Assembly: GCA_017625565.1 (NCBI GenBank)
Contig: JAGAKN010000017.1
Span: 38,591-102,590 of the forward strand
Source of the DNA: Clostridia bacterium
GTDB lineage: Bacteria > Bacillota > Clostridia > Christensenellales > Borkfalkiaceae
DNA length: 64,000 bases
Direction of reading: 5' to 3'
Below, one piece after another: positions 1-8,813 of the stretch. The first letter of the stretch is position 1, and each line of letters starts with the position of its first letter. The notes under the pieces were generated by a model. It saw only the letters and a list, made by a program, of their open reading frames with translations, searched no databases and was not told where the DNA came from. Position numbers and translations under genes: made by a program.

Positions 1-270
1 ACGCAAGATATTTATTTAAAAGCGATGGAAAACGGTCTTTTAAAAATCTTTATTGAAGCAGGTTGCGTGGTATCCACGCCCACGTGCGGACCTTGTCTTG
101 GTGGACATATGGGGATTTTGGCTGCTGGGGAACGCGCGGTTGCGACGACCAATCGGAATTTTGTCGGGCGCATGGGCGACGTGAAATCGGAAGTGTATTT
201 GGCTTCGCCTGCGGTAGCCGCGGCAAGCGCGATTGCAGGCAAGATTGCTCAGCCGTCGCAAGTTTTATAA
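1..270 (+). CDS. leuC: 3-isopropylmalate dehydratase large subunit (3' end only)
   Basis: Frame 1 is open from the first base and ends at the stop at 268-270, so this is the C-terminal ~89 residues of a gene that begins outside the window. The segment carries the [13 protein letters not shown] motif, which supplies two cysteines for the [4Fe-4S] cluster in the aconitase superfamily, followed by the [11 protein letters not shown] block of LeuC/HacA-type enzymes. With LeuD it isomerises 2- to 3-isopropylmalate in leucine synthesis. leuD follows after 13 bases, so the two subunits are co-transcribed. Confidence 0.93.
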   Translation, partial: TQDIYLKAMENGLLKIFIEAGCVVSTPTCGPCLGGHMGILAAGERAVATTNRNFVGRMGDVKSEVYLASPAVAAASAIAGKIAQPSQVL

Positions 271-283
271 AGGAGCAATCGGA

Positions 284-778
284 ATGAAATTTAACGGAAA
301 AGCTTTAAAATACGGGGACAACGTCGATACGGACGTGATTATTCCTGCAAGATACTTAAACACGATCGACAAAAAAGAACTCGCATCCCATTGTATGCAG
401 GATATCGACGGGGAGTTTACCAAGAAAGTACGCGCAGGGGATATTATGGTAGCAGGCTATAATTTCGGTTGCGGTTCTTCTCGGGAACACGCGCCGATTG
501 CAATTAAGGAAAGTGGAATTTCCGTAGTAATCGCGAAAAGTTTTGCGCGGATTTTCTACCGCAACGCCATCAATATCGGGCTTGCGATCGTGGAATGTCC
601 CGAAGCGGTGGACGGGATTTTAGACGGGGAACAGGTGGAAGCGGATTTGGATGCAGGCGTTATTTACAACAAGACGACGGGCAAACAATATTCTACGCAA
701 CCCTTCCCTGCGTTCATTCAAAAAATTATCGAAAACGGCGGTTTGGTCGCGTCTATTCAAAAGGGCGACGTACGCTAA
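284..778 (+). CDS. leuD: 3-isopropylmalate dehydratase small subunit
   Basis: This 164-residue protein matches the short archaeal/clostridial type of LeuD (about 160-170 aa). It has [11 protein letters not shown] near the N-terminus and the swivel-domain signature [16 protein letters not shown] around residues 52-70. It forms the substrate-closing domain for LeuC. I place the start at the ATG at 284, because AAGGAG at 269-274 lies a standard distance upstream and the protein then begins [14 protein letters not shown] as in relatives. A longer upstream reading would run back into leuC. leuB follows 12 bases later. Confidence 0.95.
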   Translation: MKFNGKALKYGDNVDTDVIIPARYLNTIDKKELASHCMQDIDGEFTKKVRAGDIMVAGYNFGCGSSREHAPIAIKESGISVVIAKSFARIFYRNAINIGLAIVECPEAVDGILDGEQVEADLDAGVIYNKTTGKQYSTQPFPAFIQKIIENGGLVASIQKGDVR

Positions 779-790
779 AAGGAAAGAATT

Positions 791-1858
791 ATGACGTATA
801 AAATCGGGTTGTTAAAAGGGGACGGGATCGGTCCTGAAATCGTGGATAGCGCGGTGCGCGTTTTACAAGCGGTGGGTAAAAAACGTGGAATTGCGTTTGA
901 ATTTACGCCCTATTTAATCGGCGGTATCGCAATCGACGAAACGGGCGAGCCGTTGCCCCAAGCGACAATAGACGGGTGTTTGGCGAGTGATAGCGTGCTT
1001 TTAGGCGCGGTTGGCGGCCCGAAATGGGATATGCTTTCGGGCAATCAACGCCCTGAAAAAGCTTTGCTTGGGATTCGCGAAAAGATGGGGCTTTTTACCA
1101 ACCTTCGTCCTGCAAAGCTCTATTCGGCGTTAAAGGAAGAATGTCCTTTGCGCGCGGATATCGTAGCCAACGGCTTTGATATGATGATCGTTAGAGAACT
1201 CACGGGCGGTATTTATTTCGGCGAGCGCGGATATCGGCAAGGCAAGTACGGCGAAGAAGCCTATGACACCGAAGCCTACAGCCGTATGGAAATTGAACGG
1301 ATTGTGCGCGTAGCCTTTGAAACGGCGAGAAAACGCCGTAAAAAATTGACGAGTATCGACAAGGCGAACGTTTTGGAAACGTCTAGGCTTTGGCGGAAAA
1401 TCGTCCACGAACTCGCGGTGGAATATCCCGACGTGGAAGTCAGCGATATGCTCGTAGACAACGCGGCGATGCAACTCGTCCGCAACCCGTCGCAGTTCGA
1501 CGTCGTAGTGACGAGCAATATGTTTGGGGATATTTTGTCCGACGAAGCGTCGCAAATCACGGGCTCGATTGGGATGTTGCCGTCGGCGTCGCTCGGAAGC
1601 GGTACACGGGGCTTGTACGAGCCGATCCACGGCTCTGCGCCCGATATCGCAGGACAAAACAAAGCCAATCCGATTGCGACGATTTTGTCTGCGTCGATGA
1701 TGCTCTTGTACGCGTTCAATGAAAAATCGGCGTCGGAAGATATCGTCAACGCGGTGGATAGAGTGTTGGAACTTGGGTATCGGACGGCGGACTTGGCGCG
1801 TGGGAAAGCAAGTTTGTCCACAACGGAAATGACGGATAAAATTATTGAAAATTTGTAG
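791..1858 (+). CDS. leuB: 3-isopropylmalate dehydrogenase
   Basis: LeuB oxidatively decarboxylates 3-isopropylmalate with NAD+, the third step of leucine synthesis. The 355 residues match the usual length. Visible landmarks are [12 protein letters not shown] at the N-terminus, the substrate-binding [11 protein letters not shown] segment, VDNAAMQLV and [27 protein letters not shown], then the NAD-binding [18 protein letters not shown]. It ends the leuCDB run. The next gene, a DUF815 ATPase, starts within a few bases and is probably in the same transcript. Confidence 0.97.
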   Translation: MTYKIGLLKGDGIGPEIVDSAVRVLQAVGKKRGIAFEFTPYLIGGIAIDETGEPLPQATIDGCLASDSVLLGAVGGPKWDMLSGNQRPEKALLGIREKMGLFTNLRPAKLYSALKEECPLRADIVANGFDMMIVRELTGGIYFGERGYRQGKYGEEAYDTEAYSRMEIERIVRVAFETARKRRKKLTSIDKANVLETSRLWRKIVHELAVEYPDVEVSDMLVDNAAMQLVRNPSQFDVVVTSNMFGDILSDEASQITGSIGMLPSASLGSGTRGLYEPIHGSAPDIAGQNKANPIATILSASMMLLYAFNEKSASEDIVNAVDRVLELGYRTADLARGKASLSTTEMTDKIIENL

Positions 1859-1865
1859 GCTTAGA

Positions 1866-3050
1866 ATGGATAGAGTGACGGAAATTTATCAAAAACTGTG
1901 CTTGACGACGGTGTTTTACGAGCTCACGGAAAGTCCGCTATTGCAAGCGTTTTTTGAAATCAACGAACGTGCGGACGTCACGCAAAAACGCAAGGCGTAC
2001 GCGAAATTCGTTTCACAAATTTACGCGCTTGGCGGAGATTTGACGGAATGCGTCAAAACGGCGGTGTTGGAATCGGAAAACGCTTACGTCAAACGGATTG
2101 CGCAAGGCAAAAGCGTGGATGAAAATTTGACCGCGTCCGTCGAACGGGAGCTGGCGGTATTTTCTTTATTTGCGTCGTTGACGGCGTCCGATTTTACGGG
2201 CGTACTTTCGGTAAAGGAAAGCGAATTGCCTGCGTTCACGTCGAGAAAGGAAGATTTTCAAAAGCTCTACGCCCAAAGAATGCAAAGCGTTAGAAAATGC
2301 GGTTATGGGATTTTTGCTACGAGCGGTATGTTCCGCTTGTCGGAAGAAAACAAGATAGAAAAAATCCTTTCCGCAGACACCATCGGTTTGGATCGGTTCA
2401 TCGGCTACGAATGGGAACGTCAACAAATTTTGGACAATACCCGCGCGTTCGTAGACGGAAAGCCTGCGGCAAACGTCCTACTGTGCGGAGATGCAGGCGC
2501 AGGGAAATCGTCCACCGTTAAAGCGGTGGCAAACGCCTTTTTTGGCGAAGGTTTACGTCTGATTGAACTTCGGAAGGATCAGCTCCGTTTCTTGCCGTAC
2601 GTCATGGGCGCGGTTAGCGGAAATCCCTTGAAATTCCTTGTGTTTATAGACGATTTGTCGTTTGCGCAAAACGACGACAACTTCAGTATGTTAAAAGCGG
2701 TGCTGGAAGGCTCGGCTAGCGCAAAAGCGGACAACGTCGTGATTTATGCGACAAGCAACCGACGGCATATCGTCAAGGAGTCGTTCCAAGACCGCGACGG
2801 CGACGACGTGCATCGGAACGATACCTTGCAAGAAACGTTGTCTTTGTCCGAACGGTTCGGTTTGGTCGTACGTTTTTCCAAGCCCGATAAAACCGCTTAT
2901 CTTGCGATTGTTCGTGGCTTGGCGGAGCGCCACGGTCTACAAATTCCACAAACGGACTTGGAAATCCGTGCGGAAGCGTTCGCTTTACGCAAAGGAAACC
3001 GTTCTGCCCGGTGCGCGGAACAATTTGTAGACAGTTTATTAAGAGAGTAA
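1866..3050 (+). CDS. DUF815-family AAA+ ATPase
   Basis: The protein has 394 residues and two parts: an N-terminal helical region (about 1-180) and an AAA+ core. The core shows a Walker A, GDAGAGKSSTVKAV, and a Walker B-like LVFIDDLSF. It continues with the family block LKAVLEGS...ADNVVIYATSNRRHIVKE and a sensor-like region LSLSERFGLVV, which together identify DUF815. The biological role of the family is not established. I chose the ATG at 1866; a TTG at 1845 would overlap leuB. No strong SD is visible, so translation may depend on leuB read-through. It sits between leucine and threonine/isoleucine enzymes, but nothing links it to amino-acid metabolism. Confidence 0.85.
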   Translation: MDRVTEIYQKLCLTTVFYELTESPLLQAFFEINERADVTQKRKAYAKFVSQIYALGGDLTECVKTAVLESENAYVKRIAQGKSVDENLTASVERELAVFSLFASLTASDFTGVLSVKESELPAFTSRKEDFQKLYAQRMQSVRKCGYGIFATSGMFRLSEENKIEKILSADTIGLDRFIGYEWERQQILDNTRAFVDGKPAANVLLCGDAGAGKSSTVKAVANAFFGEGLRLIELRKDQLRFLPYVMGAVSGNPLKFLVFIDDLSFAQNDDNFSMLKAVLEGSASAKADNVVIYATSNRRHIVKESFQDRDGDDVHRNDTLQETLSLSERFGLVVRFSKPDKTAYLAIVRGLAERHGLQIPQTDLEIRAEAFALRKGNRSARCAEQFVDSLLRE

Positions 3051-3063
3051 AAAGGAGAAAATT

Positions 3064-4257
3064 ATGTTGACGATCGATAGCGTATATCGCGCAAGTCGGG
3101 AATTGAAAAACGTTGCGAGAAGAACGGACGTAATTTATGCGCCCAAACTTTGTCCTGGCGCGGAATTGTATTTGAAAACGGAAAACTTGCAAATTACGGG
3201 CTCGTTCAAGGTGCGTGGCGCGTATTATAAAATGACGCGGTTGTCGGAAGAAGAAAAGGCGCGGGGGGTAGTGGCTTGTTCGGCAGGCAACCACGCGCAA
3301 GGCGTAGCCTTGGCTGCGAAAAAGAACGGGATAAAAGCGGTAATTTGTTTGCCTGACGGAGCGCCGATTTCCAAAGTCGAAGCGACGAAAAGCTACGGCG
3401 CGGAAGTTTGTTTGGTGGAAGGCGTGTACGACGACGCGTATCAAAAAGCTCTGCGTTTGAGTGAAGAAAAGGGCTATACGTTCTTGCATCCGTTCAACGA
3501 CGAAGACGTCATTGCAGGGCAGGGGACGATTGCGTTGGAACTCAACGAACAACTTCCCGACGTGGACGCGATACTCGTTCCCGTTGGTGGCGGGGGGTTG
3601 ATTTCAGGGATTGCGTATACGATGAAAACGCTCAATCCCAAGGTCAAGGTTTACGGGGTGCAGGCAACGGGCGCGCCGTCGATGAAGAATGCGGTAGAGC
3701 ATGGGCAAATTGAAACGTTGCCGTCCGTATCGACGATCGCCGACGGGATTGCCGTGAAAAAGCCCGGGGAACTTACGTACGAACTGTGCGGAAAATACGT
3801 CGACGAGATCGTGACGGTCACCGACGACGAAATTTCGGCGGCGATTTTGGCGCTTATGGAACAACACAAACTCGTCACGGAGGGCGCAGGCGCGGTTTCG
3901 GTGGCGGCGGCAATGTTCGGCAAAGTCGACTTAAAAGGCAAAAAAGCGGTATGCTTACTCTCGGGTGGGAATATCGACGTGACTATACTCTCGCGCGTAA
4001 TCAAACGCGGTTTGTTGATGTCGGGCAGAACTTGTCAACTAATGATCGAGCTTTTGGATAAACCCGGGCAACTGAAAAACGTGTCGAAAATCATTGCGGA
4101 CTTAGGCGGAAACGTCATTTCCGTTCACCACGAGCGTGGCAACGAAGGCACGGACGTCAACGGTTGTTTCTTGCGGATCGAACTCGAAACCCGTAATTAT
4201 GAACATATCTCGCAAATCCGTAAAGCATTAACCGATTTCGGGTTTAAATTACTGTAA
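3064..4257 (+). CDS. ilvA: Threonine ammonia-lyase (ACT-domain form)
   Basis: This PLP enzyme (397 aa) deaminates threonine to 2-oxobutyrate by way of an unstable enamine. The PLP-binding lysine is in ITGSFKVRGAYYKM (K49). The SAGNHAQGVA motif and the glycine-rich VPVGGGGLISGIAY phosphate loop follow, and the conserved LLSGGNIDV block precedes a C-terminal ACT domain (about 325-397, MIELLDKPGQLKNVSKII). The single ACT domain fits the short IlvA/TdcB-like class rather than the long two-ACT IlvA. It could be biosynthetic or catabolic. A strong AAAGGAG precedes the ATG. ridA follows 16 bases downstream, which fits the reaction chemistry. Confidence 0.93.
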   Translation: MLTIDSVYRASRELKNVARRTDVIYAPKLCPGAELYLKTENLQITGSFKVRGAYYKMTRLSEEEKARGVVACSAGNHAQGVALAAKKNGIKAVICLPDGAPISKVEATKSYGAEVCLVEGVYDDAYQKALRLSEEKGYTFLHPFNDEDVIAGQGTIALELNEQLPDVDAILVPVGGGGLISGIAYTMKTLNPKVKVYGVQATGAPSMKNAVEHGQIETLPSVSTIADGIAVKKPGELTYELCGKYVDEIVTVTDDEISAAILALMEQHKLVTEGAGAVSVAAAMFGKVDLKGKKAVCLLSGGNIDVTILSRVIKRGLLMSGRTCQLMIELLDKPGQLKNVSKIIADLGGNVISVHHERGNEGTDVNGCFLRIELETRNYEHISQIRKALTDFGFKLL

Positions 4258-4273
4258 AAAGGAGCAAAAAAGC

Positions 4274-4651
4274 ATGGAGATCAAAAAAGTACACACCGAC
4301 CAAGCCCCCCAAGCCATCGGGCCGTATTCCCAAGCGGTAATTTGCGGTGGAATGGTGTATACGTCGGGGCAAATTGCCATCAATCCCAAGAGCGGTTTGG
4401 TGGAAACGACGACGATTGTAGAGCAAACGGAACAAGTGATGCAAAACTTGGGCGCGGTATTAAAGGCGTCGGGTAGTTCGTTTGAAAAAACCGTAAAAAC
4501 GACTTGTTTTTTGGCGAACATTTCCGATTTTTCGGCGTTCAACGAAGTCTACGGGAAATATTTCACGGGCAAGCCTGCGCGTAGCTGTGTGGCGGTAAAA
4601 GATTTACCAAAAGGGGTGCTTGTGGAAGTGGAAGTTGTCGCTACACTGTAA
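4274..4651 (+). CDS. ridA: RidA family enamine/imine deaminase
   Basis: A 125-residue YjgF/YER057c/UK114 protein. It has the characteristic QAPQAIGPYSQAVICGGMVYTSGQI start and a C-terminal RSCVAVKDLPKGVLVEVEVVA, whose arginine binds substrate carboxylate in known RidA proteins. RidA hydrolyses the 2-aminoacrylate and 2-aminocrotonate released by PLP dehydratases. Its position 16 bases after threonine ammonia-lyase therefore makes direct functional sense. The gene ends just before a terminator. Confidence 0.95.
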   Translation: MEIKKVHTDQAPQAIGPYSQAVICGGMVYTSGQIAINPKSGLVETTTIVEQTEQVMQNLGAVLKASGSSFEKTVKTTCFLANISDFSAFNEVYGKYFTGKPARSCVAVKDLPKGVLVEVEVVATL

Positions 4652-4683
4652 GACAAATCGAAAAAACGAATAACCGCAATCGA

Positions 4684-4712
4684 AAAAAATCGGAGAAAAA
4701 CCCCGATTTTTT
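4684..4712 (+). terminator. Rho-independent terminator after ridA
   Basis: A stem AAAAAATCGG / CCGATTTTTT with an A-rich loop and terminal T run closes the leu-ilvA-ridA transcript. It lies inside the repeated cassette. Confidence 0.75.
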
Positions 4713-4743
4713 ATCTTTTCAGAAGAAAAGGGGAAAAGCCGTA

Positions 4744-4772
4744 TTGACAAATTCCTGTAAATATGGTATAAT
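4744..4772 (+). promoter_or_regulatory. SigA promoter for surface lipoprotein
   Basis: TTGACA at 4744-4749 and TATAAT at 4767-4772 are separated by 17 bases, with an extended -10 TGG. This is a perfect consensus promoter about 50 bases upstream of the lipoprotein start at 4824. Confidence 0.85.
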
Positions 4773-4823
4773 TCGGTAAACGGTGGGTTTTGGCGTCGGC
4801 AATTCGGCAATGGAGAAAGCATT

Positions 4824-6272
4824 ATGAAAAAGAGAACGATATGGATTACAATATTACTTCTTTGTGTTTGGGCTTGTTTATTAGCAGTGGCTTGCAAAAA
4901 AGAGAATAAGCCTTTGAAAGCTCCGCAAAACGTAAAAATAGAAAACGAAGTTTTGACGTGGGACGAAGTGGAAAATGCCACGGGATATACGGTGGATATC
5001 AACGGCAAACAGTATGAAACGGAAAGCAATTCCTTGGATATTTTCACATTGGCGAAAAAACCGGATACGGCATATGAACTCAAGGTTGTGGCGAACGATA
5101 AACAGGAAAAATACCCGCAATCGGAGTGGTCGGAGGCGGTTGCCTATTCTTTCCCTGCAGTGAAATTCACGTACAATTTAAACGAACAAGGTAATGCGTA
5201 TATCATCACGGGGATTAACGCGGAAACGGCGAAAGGCAAGGTGGTGTTGCCGTCGAGTATTAACGATTTGCCTGTTATGACGGTTCAAGCGCAAGCTTTT
5301 AAAAATTGTATGGAAATTGAAGGGATTTTAATTTCCAATTCCGTTTCTACGATAGAAGTCGGTGCTTTTGAAGGTTGCTCCGCGGTAAAACGCGTGCATT
5401 TTGGTAAGCGGGTTGACAAGGTGAACGCACCCATTTTCAACCATAACGGGGCGTTTAAGCTCACCGTTTCGGAAGATAACGAAGTGTATCGCGCGGAAGA
5501 AAATTGTTTGATTAAAAACGACGGCGACGTTTTGGTAATTGGGCAAAAAACGGGGATCATTCCCGAGTCTGTAAAGATAATAGGGGACTCTTCTTTTCAA
5601 AACTGTATTGGGTTGGAGTCGATTACCATCCCTACAACGGTAAAGGAAATTGGTCGTTTGGCGTTCGCTCGTTGCGAATCTTTGCAATCCGTAAATATAT
5701 CTAACGGGGTTAAAAAGATCGGCGATCAAGCTTTTATAAGTTGTGATTCTTTAAAACAAATCGTCATTCCTAGAAGTGTGACGGAGATCGGGATGAGGGT
5801 ATTTGATGAACAGACAACCGTGCTCGTCTACGATACTTTGCTCAAAATTGGTAGTGTTGGTTTTGGGAATGCAATGGTATATACGGTGCTGGACGCTCGG
5901 CCGGAGGGTTGGGATTTTGCCACAAGCGGTTGGCTTGAAGCGGATCAAGATCCACGCGTATTTTACGGTTGCGAATTTGCGACGGAAAACGGCGAAACGT
6001 ACGTATCTTCTTGGAAATGGGGTAAAGCAGGAAGGGCTATGGCTAACGGTGCATCTGCGTATATTCAACGTTTGTTGCCACAACGGAAAGGCTATACGTT
6101 CGTAGGTTGGGCTTTGGATAAAGCGGGCGAAAATATCGTCGTAGGCACAACGGAAATTGTCATAGGCGAAGAAGTTTGCCAAATTATGGATTTCCAAGTT
6201 AGCGGTGGGCGTTTAATATCAGATATTCCTAACGACACGGTGGTATACGCGGTTTGGCAACCGAATGCATAA
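4824..6272 (+). CDS. Surface lipoprotein with FN3-like domain and BspA-type leucine-rich repeats
   Basis: The 482-residue protein starts with a lipoprotein signal; the lipobox LAVAC puts the lipid-anchored cysteine at residue 24. Residues about 32-110 (PQNVKIENEVLTWDEVENATGYTVDI) look like a fibronectin type III fold. A series of LRR_5/BspA repeats follows (for example IGDSSFQNCIGLESITIPTTVKEIG). A C-terminal InlB B-repeat-like segment (GYTFVGWALDKAGENIV) leads to the end. Such proteins are usually adhesins or binding proteins on the cell surface, but the ligand cannot be read from the sequence. It is monocistronic, with its own promoter and terminator. Confidence 0.88.
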   Translation: MKKRTIWITILLLCVWACLLAVACKKENKPLKAPQNVKIENEVLTWDEVENATGYTVDINGKQYETESNSLDIFTLAKKPDTAYELKVVANDKQEKYPQSEWSEAVAYSFPAVKFTYNLNEQGNAYIITGINAETAKGKVVLPSSINDLPVMTVQAQAFKNCMEIEGILISNSVSTIEVGAFEGCSAVKRVHFGKRVDKVNAPIFNHNGAFKLTVSEDNEVYRAEENCLIKNDGDVLVIGQKTGIIPESVKIIGDSSFQNCIGLESITIPTTVKEIGRLAFARCESLQSVNISNGVKKIGDQAFISCDSLKQIVIPRSVTEIGMRVFDEQTTVLVYDTLLKIGSVGFGNAMVYTVLDARPEGWDFATSGWLEADQDPRVFYGCEFATENGETYVSSWKWGKAGRAMANGASAYIQRLLPQRKGYTFVGWALDKAGENIVVGTTEIVIGEEVCQIMDFQVSGGRLISDIPNDTVVYAVWQPNA

Positions 6273-6285
6273 ATGGAATGCTAGG

Positions 6286-6317
6286 AAAAATCGGGCAAGT
6301 CTGCCCGATTTTTTTGT
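6286..6317 (+). terminator. Terminator after LRR lipoprotein
   Basis: A perfect 12-base stem AAAAATCGGGCA / TGCCCGATTTTT with a four-base loop and a run of T. It lies 13 bases after the stop. Confidence 0.88.
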
Positions 6318-6384
6318 GGGGGGAGCATGGTGCAAAGTGCATAAGGAAAAGGGAAAAAGGGTATACTGCGCGTAGGGGTGAAAG

Positions 6385-6741
6385 ATGCTAAACAGACGAG
6401 AAAGCGACGTGATGCAAGCCGTGTATTCCCTTTGCCACGAAAAGGGGATTTGTCTTGTCGCGCCGAACGAGCTATTAGAATTGCTCCCCCCACGTAAAAA
6501 ATTCACGGAAAGGGAGCTAGACGGGGTGCTAAGTGAACTCGCTTTGGATAACTACTTCGAACTGCTTTTATCCGAGCGCAAGGGTGAGAAAATGTACGTC
6601 ATTTCGCTCCGCGCGAACGGGTACGCGTTCAAACGCCAGCATACGCAATTAAAACGGGACGTGGCAGGGCGGTTGTTTTGGGCGATTGCTTCGGCGATCG
6701 TCGCCTTTTTCGTCGGTTGTCTATTGAAACGGCTATTTTAA
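6385..6741 (+). CDS. Unrecognised protein with predicted winged helix and C-terminal membrane anchor
   Basis: This is a 118-residue protein of no family I can name. Residues 1-75 (RRESDVMQAVYSLCHEKG...ERELDGVLSELALDNYFELLLSERKGEKMYVISLRANGYAF) have the helix-helix-strand-strand pattern of a winged-helix domain. A basic linker follows, then one hydrophobic segment (about 96-115, FWAIASAIVAFFVGCLLKRLF). The implied shape is a DNA- or protein-binding head tethered to the inner face of the membrane. No clear SD is seen beyond GGGGTGAAAG. uvrB lies downstream behind its own promoter. Confidence 0.6.
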   Translation: MLNRRESDVMQAVYSLCHEKGICLVAPNELLELLPPRKKFTERELDGVLSELALDNYFELLLSERKGEKMYVISLRANGYAFKRQHTQLKRDVAGRLFWAIASAIVAFFVGCLLKRLF

Positions 6742-6760
6742 AAAATTTACGCCGTTTTTG

Positions 6761-6789
6761 TTTACTTTTGTCGGGAAATATGCTATAAT
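6761..6789 (+). promoter_or_regulatory. SigA promoter for uvrB-uvrA
   Basis: TTTACT (6761-6766), a 17-base spacer and TATAAT (6784-6789), about 54 bases before the uvrB start. I see no LexA-like palindrome (bacillar GAAC-N4-GTTC) overlapping it. Confidence 0.7.
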
Positions 6790-6842
6790 ACCAAGAGCAA
6801 ACGAATGTTTGCAAACGGGGATTTTGCAAAGGAGCAAGGACA

Positions 6843-8804
<1,962 letters not shown>

Positions 8805-8813
8805 AGGATAGAT

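Larger units (their letters stand above)
4655..4786 (+). repeat. Terminator-promoter cassette, copy 1
   Basis: Bases 4655-4693 match 63836-63874 at 37 of 39 positions. Bases 4741-4786 match 63923-63969 with four substitutions and one single-base insertion. Between the two conserved blocks lies a hairpin terminator whose loop differs between copies. Copy 1 begins three bases after the ridA stop. The second conserved block is a complete SigA promoter that would drive the downstream lipoprotein. Confidence 0.8.

Noticed and set aside
2773..3552. - strand 259-residue frame spanning the DUF815-ilvA junction
   Set aside because: It crosses two confident + strand genes and their SD and has no recognisable motif.
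6761..6842. LexA (SOS) box at uvrB
   Set aside because: No GAAC-N4-GTTC-type palindrome overlaps the promoter. SOS control cannot be supported from the sequence.
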